Notes under the pieces: generated by a model | Told to the model about the DNA's origin: nothing | Seen by the model: the letters and a program-made list of their open reading frames with translations, nothing else | Databases searched by the model: none | Shown: piece after piece, positions 6,780-13,977 of the stretch | Layout: every line of letters starts with the position of its first letter | Numbering within the stretch: the stretch's first letter is position 1 | Program-made: the position numbers and the translations under genes | DNA from: Nitrospirota bacterium | GTDB lineage: Bacteria; Nitrospirota_A; Leptospirillia; Leptospirillales; Leptospirillaceae | NCBI GenBank assembly: GCA_021795275.1 | Contig: JAJYPO010000011.1 | Location: 1 to 27,008 of the forward strand | Direction of reading: 5' to 3' | Length of the DNA stretch: 27,008 nt

Positions 6780-7856
6780 ATGGCAAAGAAAGGTTCCCCT
6801 CTCCCGGACTTTTCAGGCCGTTTCATCGGCCGCTCCAGGCCGGTGGCAGAACTTCTCGACCTGGTGGCCCGTGTGGCCAGGAGCGATTCGACGGTTCTGG
6901 TCACCGGGGAAAGCGGTACGGGAAAGGAAAGAATCGCCCGGATCCTCCATGACGAAAGTCCGAGGGCGAGCGCACCCTTTGTTCCCGTGAATTGCGGAGC
7001 AATTCCCGAGGGACTTATGGAAAGCGAGCTCTTCGGCCATGAAAAAGGGGCCTTCACCGGGGCATCGAACGGCCGGGCCGGCCGATTCGAGGTGGCGGAG
7101 GGGGGAACCATCTTCTTCGACGAGATCGGGGAGTTGCCTGTCACTCTCCAGGTCAAGCTCTTGCGGGTTCTGCAGGAAAAGGTCTATGAGAAGGTGGGGG
7201 GAGCAAGACCCCGGACCGCCAATGTCCGCGTATTGGCGGCCACTCATCGCAACCTCGAGGAAATGACCCGCTCGGGGGGATTCCGGGAGGATCTCTACTA
7301 CCGGCTGGCCGTGATTCCCGTGGAGATCCCTCCCCTGCGAAAACGCCCTGAGGATATTCCGCTTCTCATCGATTTTTTTATCAAAAGATGGGAGGAGGAG
7401 GGTCGGGGAGACCCGGTTTCGCTTTCGGCCGGCGCCATGAACGCCCTGGTGAAGTACGAGTGGCCGGGAAATGTGAGGGAGCTTGAAAATGTGATGGAGC
7501 GGCTTCTGGTCCTTTCGGGCGGAGAAAAAGTCGATATTCCCGACCTCCCGGAAAAAATCGGACGATCCTGCAACCTCTTGTTCGTCCCTGAACCGGACGT
7601 AAAAATCCCGGAAACGGTCTCCCCTCCGTCCTCGCCGGAGCCGTTTGCCCCTCCGCCGGAGGGAGGAGCACTCCCTCTGGCCGAAGGGCTGCTCGGCAAA
7701 GACTTCAACCTGTCGGTCTTCCTGGGCGACCTCGAGCGGAGCCTGGTTCTCCAGGCCCTGGAGCGGGCCAGCGGAAACCGCTCCAGGGCGGCAGAAATCC
7801 TGGGGATCAACCGGACGACCCTGATCGAGAAAATCCGGAGATTCCGAATTTCGTAA
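6780..7856 (+). CDS. Sigma-54-dependent transcription activator without sensor domain (FlrA/FleQ-position regulator)
   Basis: This is a 358-residue bacterial enhancer-binding protein: a roughly 15-residue N-terminus, an AAA+ domain, then a Fis-type HTH. Walker A GESGTGKE is at residues 43-50, the sigma-54 contact loop GAFTGA at 90-95, and Walker B FFDEIGE around Asp114. FREDLYYRL and WPGNVRELENV follow, then a proline-rich linker (about 275-305), and the HTH ends the protein (ALERASGNRSRAAEILGINRTTLIEKI). There is no receiver, PAS, GAF or FleQ domain, so activity must be controlled in trans or by expression, as in PspF. ATG 6780 is chosen for AAGGAG at 6769-6774, 5 bases upstream. Placement before an FlrB/FlrC-like pair and the flagellar operon suggests a master flagellar activator; that is inference from context. 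Confidence 0.92.
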   Translation: MAKKGSPLPDFSGRFIGRSRPVAELLDLVARVARSDSTVLVTGESGTGKERIARILHDESPRASAPFVPVNCGAIPEGLMESELFGHEKGAFTGASNGRAGRFEVAEGGTIFFDEIGELPVTLQVKLLRVLQEKVYEKVGGARPRTANVRVLAATHRNLEEMTRSGGFREDLYYRLAVIPVEIPPLRKRPEDIPLLIDFFIKRWEEEGRGDPVSLSAGAMNALVKYEWPGNVRELENVMERLLVLSGGEKVDIPDLPEKIGRSCNLLFVPEPDVKIPETVSPPSSPEPFAPPPEGGALPLAEGLLGKDFNLSVFLGDLERSLVLQALERASGNRSRAAEILGINRTTLIEKIRRFRIS

Positions 7857-7877
7857 GGGAAATATGGGCGGGGATCA

Positions 7878-7901
7878 CCCGATCTTCCCGTCAGGATCGG
7901 G
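7878..7901 (+). other. Intergenic hairpin, 7-bp stem
   Basis: CCCGATC (7878-7884) pairs with GATCGGG (7895-7901) around a 10-base loop in the gap between the activator and the TPR gene. No U-tract follows, so termination would be weak at best; an attenuator or chance are equally possible. Confidence 0.35.
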
Positions 7902-7942
7902 CCCGAAGCTTCCTTAGTCTGCGATATCCTGGGAGAGTGACG

Positions 7943-10009
7943 ATGGCTGTGGCAAAAATGGTCGCCTCCATGAAGTGGACCATGGCACTGACGAGCCTCC
8001 TCCTTCTTCTGACGCTATCGGGAGCTCCCTCGTGGGCGCTGGCGGGGACGCCTCCCAGGGGAGGCCTTGGTCCGAAAGACGACAGGACCCTTCTGTCCGT
8101 GGCCCGGAAGGATCTGCGATCCCAGCACCTCAGGATGGCTGAAGAAGCCCTTGCGGAATTGCTCGCGTCCCACCCGCATTCGGTCTACCGGGGGCCGGCA
8201 CTTCTCCTTTTGGCCAGAATCCATGGCCGTGAGGCTCTGGAGAAGGGAGCCCGAAACTTCAGGGAGCCCCTTGTCTATTTCCGGAAGGCGGAAGCGGTCC
8301 TTCCTCCGGGCTGGGATAACGGAGAGGTCCTGTATCGCGAGGGACGATATCTCATTCGTCAGAGGTTCGGAGCGGAAGGGCGCGGAATTCTCTCTCGCCT
8401 CCTGTCCCTCTATCCTGAAAGCCCGTGGGCCTTTCGGGCCCGTCTTGCCATCGCCGACTCCTGGAGGGAGAGGGGGAATCTCCGGAGGGCCGAGGCGATG
8501 CTGTCCGAGGCGCGCCCGCCTCTGGCGACCTCCGCTTCGAAGAAAGACCGTGTTCGGTATGACTATCTCCGGGGTCATGTTCTGCTGGACCGGGGGGATC
8601 TGAAGGGGGCCGAATCGGCCTTTCTATCCGCCCTTGCACTTGAGAAGCGTTATCCGTACCACCATCCGGGAGCGCTCTTTCTTCTGGCCCGGACCGCTTA
8701 CGCCCTTCGCCACAATCACCGGTCGGCGGTGCTTTTCCGGAGTTTCGAGCGTCTGTTCCCCAACGATCCGAGGTCCGGAGAGGCCGAGTACTATCTGGCC
8801 AGGATCTCAGGTCGAATCGGATTTTCCTCCCACGAACGGGCCCGTTTAAGGGCGGTCGTGGCGGACAATCCCGGGAGCGCGGCCAGCCACATGGCCCGGA
8901 TCGAGCTGTTGCGGCTGACCCTTTTTCATGGGGTCGGGGCACAGAATGGCCAGGATCTGCCTGAAATCCTGGCCCGATCGATCCAAGAGCTGGGTCGGAT
9001 CGCCTCGGAAGAACGAAATCAGAGAATCGCAAATGAGGCGGCCCTACTCCGCATTCGATTTCAGGTCCGGTCGGGGGGCTGGGAAAAGGCCATTCGCGAG
9101 ATCGCCCGACTTGAAGGTCGGATCGCCCCCTCCTCCCGGATGGGGCAAAAGATCCAGCACTTGGAGACAGAACTGGTTCTTGGCCGGATCGCCCTCTTCT
9201 CGAATCCCTTGCACCCGCGAAAAATCCTGACTCTGTTCCATTCCTACCGCTACTGGCTTCCGGCTCCTTCGGATCCCGGGGGAGCTTCTCTCTATCTGTC
9301 CCTGGCCAGGGCGGAACGGAAGGCCGGGGACCGGAAAAAAGCCTCCAGAACTCTGGCGGCCGTTCTCCGCTACGTCCGGGATCCGGTTCTCCGGAAGGAG
9401 GCACTGAAAGCCCGATTCCGGTGGTTGCTCCAGGACGATCGGAAAGATCAGGCCTTTCACTGGGCAATGACCCTCACCGAAGATCCGACACTCTCGACTC
9501 CGGAGCGGGGGAGATGGTTCGTGAAAGCAGAGGAGCTCGCCCGGGAGCTGAAGAAGCCGGAGCTTGAGCGGCGTGTTCTGGCCCGATGGTCCGACTCAGG
9601 CGTTCCCATGAACAACCAGGGTGCGGCATTGGCCCGTCTCGGCCTTCTCGATATTGCCTCGGGCCACCGTAAAAAGGGGCTTGCCCTGCTCAAACGGGTC
9701 CTTCCTGAAATCGAAGACATCCCGAACGAACGTTCCCTTCTCGCCCGGGTCCTCTTTCACCTGGGCCAAGAGTCCTTGCTGCGGGGCGACCGGGTCGATG
9801 CCCGGCGTTATTGGCAGAAATTGCTGGTCTGTTGTCCCACCGGACCACACGGAGGGTGGGCCAGCTACCAGATGGGACAGATGGCCTTGACCGATGGCCA
9901 CCCCCGGGAGGCTCTCGCCTGGTTTGAAAAGACCGTCAGGCTCTATTCCGGGGATGAGGTGGCCCGGATTGCCGAACAGAAGATAAGGGCCATGAAACTG
10001 GAGAAATAA
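7943..10009 (+). CDS. Secreted tetratricopeptide-repeat-like protein of the flagellar regulator cassette
   Basis: This 688-residue protein has a signal peptide: a hydrophobic run LTSLLLLLTLSGA with likely cleavage after ALA (residue 34). The rest is alpha-helical solenoid with TPR-like units, for example EEALAELLASHPHSVYRGPALLLLARI, LSRLLSLYPESPWAFRARLAIADSW, LFRSFERLFPNDPRSGEAEYYLARI, and near the end YQMGQMALTDGHPREALAWFEK. There is no enzymatic motif. ATG 7943 has GGGAG (7931-7935) 7 bases upstream; GTG 7937 would sit almost on that site. Only 2 bases separate its stop from the kinase gene, so the two are translationally coupled. A periplasmic or outer-membrane-associated scaffold or sensor partner is plausible. 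I do not recognise a named family beyond TPR/YbgF-like solenoids. Confidence 0.85.
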   Translation: MAVAKMVASMKWTMALTSLLLLLTLSGAPSWALAGTPPRGGLGPKDDRTLLSVARKDLRSQHLRMAEEALAELLASHPHSVYRGPALLLLARIHGREALEKGARNFREPLVYFRKAEAVLPPGWDNGEVLYREGRYLIRQRFGAEGRGILSRLLSLYPESPWAFRARLAIADSWRERGNLRRAEAMLSEARPPLATSASKKDRVRYDYLRGHVLLDRGDLKGAESAFLSALALEKRYPYHHPGALFLLARTAYALRHNHRSAVLFRSFERLFPNDPRSGEAEYYLARISGRIGFSSHERARLRAVVADNPGSAASHMARIELLRLTLFHGVGAQNGQDLPEILARSIQELGRIASEERNQRIANEAALLRIRFQVRSGGWEKAIREIARLEGRIAPSSRMGQKIQHLETELVLGRIALFSNPLHPRKILTLFHSYRYWLPAPSDPGGASLYLSLARAERKAGDRKKASRTLAAVLRYVRDPVLRKEALKARFRWLLQDDRKDQAFHWAMTLTEDPTLSTPERGRWFVKAEELARELKKPELERRVLARWSDSGVPMNNQGAALARLGLLDIASGHRKKGLALLKRVLPEIEDIPNERSLLARVLFHLGQESLLRGDRVDARRYWQKLLVCCPTGPHGGWASYQMGQMALTDGHPREALAWFEKTVRLYSGDEVARIAEQKIRAMKLEK

Positions 10010-10011
10010 GG

Positions 10012-11259
10012 ATGGAGAACCCTGAAAACGTTTCCGGATCATGCCAGGGAGCGGAGGATCGTGAAGACATTCTGAGACAGGCCTTTCTTTCCTTCCAGTC
10101 TGCATCGGAATCCCTTGTCACCTCCTACGCCGCCCTCGAAAAGCGAATCGCCGACCTGTCCCTGGCTCTCTCCCGAAAAAACATGGACTTCGACCGCCAG
10201 GGGAGTTTTCTGGAGGCCATCCTGAAAAGCCTCTCCGCAGGGGTTCTTGTCCTCTCGCCGGGCGGGTCGGTCCTTTACCGGAATCCGGCCATGGAGGTCT
10301 TTTCCGAGACCCCCGAAGGCTCTCTCCTGTCCCTCCTTGGGACGAAGGGACTTTGGCCTCCGGATGGAAGAGAGGATGCCGCCTTCGATGAGCGAAGCCG
10401 GTCATGGGGGGTGGTCCGCCGGCCCGTTCCAGGTCCGGAAGGAGGGCCGATCGGCTATGTCTTCATCTTTACCGATGTGACGCGTATCCGTGAAATGGAG
10501 GAGGAGGTGGCCCGGGACCGGAGACTCCGGGCGATGGGAGAGATGATCGCGCAAATCGCCCACGAGCTTCGGAATCCCCTCGGAAGTCTCGAACTGTTCA
10601 GTGCCCTGCTGACAAGGGATGCGACAACTTCGGATGCTCGGGAATACCTCGGGCACATGGCGACCTCGATTGCCTCCATGGATCGTCTGATCGGAAACCT
10701 TCTCTACCATACCCGAACTCCGGAGCTCCAGGAGGGGTGGCTTGACGCCGGGACCTTTCTCGGACGCATTTCCACCGATTTCTCCCGAATGGTACATTCC
10801 GTTTCCCGGTCCCGCTCTGCCAGAACCCTGACATTTCATTCCGTCCCCCCTCCGTCCCCCGTCCACCTTCATGTCGACGAAGAACTTCTGACCCATGCCC
10901 TCTTCAACCTTCTCAGCAACGGGCTTGAGGCCCTCATGGGCCTCCCGGCATCGGAAGAGAGGTTGCGGGAACTCCGGCTCGAATCCCTCTTATCCAACGA
11001 TGGAAGCTATTTTTTTGTTGTAAAAGACAATGGCATTGGAATTGCTTCTGAAGTGGTGGAGCGGATTTTTGACCCCTTCTTCACCACGCGAGCCAAAGGA
11101 ACCGGGCTGGGCCTTTCCATCGTCCACAACATCGCCGTGGCCCATGAAGGGGAAATCCGCTATGACCGGGAGGGTGATTGGACGGTGTTTACCTTGATCA
11201 TCCCTCCGGATCGCATCCGGTTGGTGCCGGAAAATGGAAACGAAGGAGGCGTCAGGTGA
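10012..11259 (+). CDS. Cytoplasmic PAS sensor histidine kinase (FlrB/FleS-like)
   Basis: The 415-residue kinase has no transmembrane segment. Residues about 15-65 are likely coiled coil, and residues about 65-160 form a PAS domain (LSAGVLVLSPGGSVLYRNPAMEVF ... GYVFIFTDVTRIREMEEEV). The HisKA domain carries His184 in QIAHELRNPLGSLELF. The ATPase domain follows, with N-box LFNLLSNGLEAL, G1 DNGIGI, F-box FDPFFTTRAKGTGLGLSI. The AHELRNPLGSLELF form resembles FlrB/FleS/FlgS flagellar kinases, which phosphorylate an NtrC-type regulator. GGAG at 10000-10003 precedes ATG 10012 by 8 bases. Its stop overlaps the next gene's GTG start by 4 bases, identifying that response regulator as partner. As a soluble kinase it probably senses an intracellular or basal-body assembly signal; that is inference. 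Confidence 0.93.
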   Translation: MENPENVSGSCQGAEDREDILRQAFLSFQSASESLVTSYAALEKRIADLSLALSRKNMDFDRQGSFLEAILKSLSAGVLVLSPGGSVLYRNPAMEVFSETPEGSLLSLLGTKGLWPPDGREDAAFDERSRSWGVVRRPVPGPEGGPIGYVFIFTDVTRIREMEEEVARDRRLRAMGEMIAQIAHELRNPLGSLELFSALLTRDATTSDAREYLGHMATSIASMDRLIGNLLYHTRTPELQEGWLDAGTFLGRISTDFSRMVHSVSRSRSARTLTFHSVPPPSPVHLHVDEELLTHALFNLLSNGLEALMGLPASEERLRELRLESLLSNDGSYFFVVKDNGIGIASEVVERIFDPFFTTRAKGTGLGLSIVHNIAVAHEGEIRYDREGDWTVFTLIIPPDRIRLVPENGNEGGVR

Positions 11260-12665
11260 GTCCTCATGAAACCGGAAGTGTTCTTGTCGTCGACGACGAG
11301 CCTGAAATGGCAATCGCCCTCAGGGAGACTCTTCGCAGGGACGGTTATAGGGTCAGTCTCGCCCAGAACGGACGCGAGGCGATCGAGAAGATTGCCCGGG
11401 AAGAGTACGGATGGGTGATCAGCGATGTTCGCATGCCCTCGGTCGACGGATGGGAGCTCCTCTCCCGGCTGAAGGAAAAATCCCCTCTGACGCGTGTCAT
11501 TCTGATGACGGCCTATGGGACGGTTCCCCAGGCGGTGGCGGCAATGAAGCAGGGTGCAGTCAATTTCTTGACAAAGCCCTTCAAGGCCGAGGATCTGAGA
11601 AAGATCCTGGAACCTCCTGCGCCTGATCAGTGTGAGGAAAAGGCCGGATGCGCCCAGGGATCAGGAGGCCGCAGTCCCTGGGAAAACGTCTCCCGGCCGA
11701 TCAGGACCCGGAACCCTGCGATGGTCAGGATCCTTGGAATGATCGATGCGGTCGCCTCGACGCCGGCGACGATCCTGATCGAAGGGGAAAGCGGAACGGG
11801 CAAGGAGCTTCTCGCGCGCTACCTGCACGAACGTTCGACCCGGGCGCATCGCCCTTTCGTTGCCGTCAACTGCGCCGCGCTTCCAGACAACCTTCTCGAA
11901 TCGGAACTCTTCGGGTACGAAAAAGGAGCCTTTTCGGGGGCCATTGCCCGTAAAATCGGCAAGTTCGAGCTTGCGCATTCGGGAACACTTCTTCTCGACG
12001 AGGTGGGGGAGATGGAGCTTGCCCTTCAGGCCAAACTTCTTCGGGTGATCCAGGAGCGGGAAATAGACCGGGTCGGAGGGACTCGCCCGGTTCCGGTCGA
12101 TATCCGGATCATCGCCACCACCAACCGGAATCTGAAGGAGGAGGTAAGGGCCGGCCGATTCAGGGAGGATCTCTACTACCGCCTGAGGGTTTTTCCGGTC
12201 GCACTTCCCCCCCTTCGGGAGAGGATGGAGGACATCCCCCTCCTCGCGGAGCGATTTCGGCTGGCATTCGAGAAGGAACACATGGCGGTGGGTCCCTTCG
12301 CTCCCGAGACCATCGAGCTTCTCGCGCGTCATCCCTGGCCCGGCAATGTCCGTGAACTTGAAAACGTCGTGACACGGGCAGCCTTCCTGGCCGAAGGACG
12401 GACGATCCTGCCTTCCCATGTCTCGGATCTTCTCGATCCGGAGGCGGAAAATATCGGGAGGGGGGAGGAGTGCGATGCGGGAATTCGGCCCGGGCGTTCG
12501 GTCTGGGAGGTCGAGAGGGAGCTGATCCTTCGGACCCTGGCTTCCTGCGGCGGAAACAAGGCCCAGTCTGCGAGGCTTCTGGGCATCAATGTTCGCACCC
12601 TCCGGAACAAGCTCTCCGAATACGGAATCGGGGGAGGAGAGGGGAACGGGGAGGAATCCGCATGA
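11256..12665 (+). CDS. NtrC-family response regulator with GAFSGA loop (FlrC/FleR-like)
   Basis: This 469-residue protein has a receiver domain with the acidic pair Asp13-Asp14, phospho-acceptor Asp57 (ISDVRMPSVDGW), TAYGT and LTKPF. A linker, a sigma-54 AAA+ domain and a Fis-type HTH (SCGGNKAQSARLLGINVRTLRNKL) follow. Walker A GESGTGKE starts at residue 177. The sigma-54 contact loop reads GAFSGA (bases 11925-11942, Ser227) where GAFTGA is canonical. GTG 11256 is chosen because AAGGAGG (11243-11249) lies 6 bases upstream and the protein then begins MSPHETGSVLVVDDEP; GTGA overlaps the kinase stop. It most likely activates the sigma-54 promoters upstream of flgB and fliL once phosphorylated by the adjacent kinase, as FlrC does for middle/late flagellar genes. 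Confidence 0.94.
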   Translation: MSPHETGSVLVVDDEPEMAIALRETLRRDGYRVSLAQNGREAIEKIAREEYGWVISDVRMPSVDGWELLSRLKEKSPLTRVILMTAYGTVPQAVAAMKQGAVNFLTKPFKAEDLRKILEPPAPDQCEEKAGCAQGSGGRSPWENVSRPIRTRNPAMVRILGMIDAVASTPATILIEGESGTGKELLARYLHERSTRAHRPFVAVNCAALPDNLLESELFGYEKGAFSGAIARKIGKFELAHSGTLLLDEVGEMELALQAKLLRVIQEREIDRVGGTRPVPVDIRIIATTNRNLKEEVRAGRFREDLYYRLRVFPVALPPLRERMEDIPLLAERFRLAFEKEHMAVGPFAPETIELLARHPWPGNVRELENVVTRAAFLAEGRTILPSHVSDLLDPEAENIGRGEECDAGIRPGRSVWEVERELILRTLASCGGNKAQSARLLGINVRTLRNKLSEYGIGGGEGNGEESA

Positions 12666-12700
12666 CAGGGAAAAAAATTCCTTTCGACAGTGAACAAACC

Positions 12701-12744
12701 TCAGGTCTCCTGAACAGGCTTTTTCCTGAAATTGAATGACCAGG
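12701..12744 (+). promoter_or_regulatory. Possible enhancer region: alternating CAGG/CCTG half-sites
   Basis: CAGG at 12702-12705, CCTG at 12709-12712, CAGG at 12715-12718, CCTG at 12725-12728 and CAGG at 12741-12744 form overlapping dyads such as TCAGG-TCT-CCTGA and CCTG-AA-CAGG. They lie 15-60 bases upstream of the sigma-54 -24 element of flgB, where an activator could bind. Binding is inferred from position and symmetry only. Confidence 0.35.
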
Positions 12745-12758
12745 CATTCTTGGGTTAT

Positions 12759-12773
12759 TGGTATGATTGTTGC
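12759..12773 (+). promoter_or_regulatory. Sigma-54 promoter of the flgB-flgE unit
   Basis: TGGTATGATTGTTGC matches the sigma-54 consensus TGGCAC-N5-TTGC with the invariant GG (12760-12761) and GC (12772-12773) exactly 10 bases apart. Transcription should start near 12785. It lies in the gap between the FlrC-like regulator gene and flgB. Confidence 0.82.
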
Positions 12774-12798
12774 GTGTTGAATGGGGAGGAGGATGATC

Positions 12799-13173
12799 AT
12801 GAGCCAGGTCCATCTTTTCGACAGGACAAGCGATCTTCTCAAGGTGACGATGGATCTTCGCTCCCGGAGGCATCTACTTCTGGTGAGCAACATCGCCAAC
12901 CAGAATACCCCGGGGTACATGGCCCGGGATCTGTCCTTCAAGAATGAGCTTTCAAAGGCGTTGGAGTCTCCGGATCGACAGAATCTGGATCGCTCGGAGG
13001 GTCGTCTCACCATAAACACGGAAGAGACGGTCGGCAATGACCTCAATACCGTCAACATCGAACTTGAAATGCAGAAGCTGGCCTCGAATACCGGAAACTA
13101 CAATGCCCTGGCCTCCATGGCCGGATGGAAGTACCGGATGATGGGTGACGCCATCTCGGGTGAAGGGAGGTAA
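12799..13173 (+). CDS. flgB: Flagellar basal-body rod protein FlgB
   Basis: FlgB forms the proximal rod in the periplasm and is exported by the flagellar type III apparatus. The 124-residue protein starts MSQVHLFDRTSDLLK and contains the rod-family motif LLLVSNIANQNTPGYMARDLSF (residues about 26-47). It ends with the expected helical region NTVNIELEMQKLASNTGNYNALASM. ATG 12799 is preferred over in-frame ATGs at 12781 and 12793, because AGGAGG (12787-12792) lies 6 bases upstream and the predicted sigma-54 start near 12785 would leave ATG 12781 untranscribed. It is the first gene of the basal-body/hook unit. Confidence 0.95.
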   Translation: MSQVHLFDRTSDLLKVTMDLRSRRHLLLVSNIANQNTPGYMARDLSFKNELSKALESPDRQNLDRSEGRLTINTEETVGNDLNTVNIELEMQKLASNTGNYNALASMAGWKYRMMGDAISGEGR

Positions 13174-13175
13174 TC

Positions 13176-13613
13176 GTGGGATTCTCAGACGCTCTCCGGA
13201 TCTCGGGGTCCGGACTCGAAGCCGAACGGGTGAGGCTCAATGTCCTGGCCGGAAACCTGGCCAACGCCGATTCCACACGGGGAAATGCCCGGGGGGTCTA
13301 CGAACGGCGGGACGTCATCTTCGCTGCCGTCGCTCCCGGCCAGTCTTTTTCGGACATTCTCAAAGGTCCTTCGGAAAGCCCTGTCAAAGAGGTCAAGGTT
13401 CTCGGCATGGTCCGGGATCCTCGCCCCCTCAACAGGATTTACGATCCCCAGAATCCCGATGCCGATCCGGAGGGATTCGTCTACCGCCCTAATGTGTCGA
13501 AGCTTGAGGAGATGACGAATCTGATCGACGCCTCACGGGCCTACGAAGCCAACCTGACGGCCCTCGACACGACGAAAAGGATGGCCTCGAAGGATCTGAC
13601 GATCCATGTATAG
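13176..13613 (+). CDS. flgC: Flagellar basal-body rod protein FlgC
   Basis: FlgC is a proximal rod subunit assembled with FlgB and FlgF. The 145-residue protein has the N-terminal family pattern SGSGLEAERVRLNVLAGNLANADST, the central PLNRIYDPQNPDADPEGFVYRPNV segment characteristic of FlgC, and the C-terminal coiled segment MTNLIDASRAYEANLTALDTTK. GTG 13176 is the start: GGGAGG (13165-13170) is 5 bases upstream and the flgB stop is 2 bases before it, so translation is coupled. Length matches the family. Confidence 0.96.
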   Translation: MGFSDALRISGSGLEAERVRLNVLAGNLANADSTRGNARGVYERRDVIFAAVAPGQSFSDILKGPSESPVKEVKVLGMVRDPRPLNRIYDPQNPDADPEGFVYRPNVSKLEEMTNLIDASRAYEANLTALDTTKRMASKDLTIHV

Positions 13614-13643
13614 AAGGCCCGGGGTTAAAAAGGGAGGTTCCGA

Positions 13644-13961
13644 ATGATTGACGAGCCGCGGATCGGAAGCGGATCTCCGCTCCAGCCGTTCCCCCAAGAG
13701 GAGGAGCCTGAAAGGATTCAGCCTTCGCCTTCGGGTGAGGAATCCTTCGTCCACGTCCTGAAGGATTCGATTGCCCGGGTCAACTCGCTTCAGACAGAGG
13801 CGGACAAGACGATTCAGGAGTTTTCGACGGGGCAGGACGGGGTGACCCTTCACCAGACGATGATCGAGATGGCCCAGGCCGATGTCTCCTTTCACCTGAT
13901 GATGCAGGTCCGGGACCGGATCGTGAAGGCCTATCAGGAAATGAACAACATGCCGCTGTAA
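13644..13961 (+). CDS. fliE: Flagellar hook-basal body complex protein FliE
   Basis: FliE joins the MS ring to the proximal rod and is among the first substrates of the export gate. The 105-residue protein has a variable acidic, proline-rich N-terminus (to about residue 32). The conserved helical region follows: FVHVLKDSIARVNSLQTEADKTIQEF and HQTMIEMAQADVSFHLMMQVRDRIVKAYQEM, ending on the family's typical MNNMPL-like tail. AGGGAGG at 13631-13637 lies 6 bases before ATG 13644. The 30-base gap to flgC holds nothing beyond this ribosome site. Confidence 0.95.
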   Translation: MIDEPRIGSGSPLQPFPQEEEPERIQPSPSGEESFVHVLKDSIARVNSLQTEADKTIQEFSTGQDGVTLHQTMIEMAQADVSFHLMMQVRDRIVKAYQEMNNMPL

Positions 13962-13977
13962 GGAGTAGAGGGCTTCG

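Noticed and set aside
12781..12798. ATG 12781 as the flgB start
   Set aside because: It lies upstream of the predicted sigma-54 transcription start and has no ribosome site; ATG 12799 has AGGAGG 6 bases upstream.
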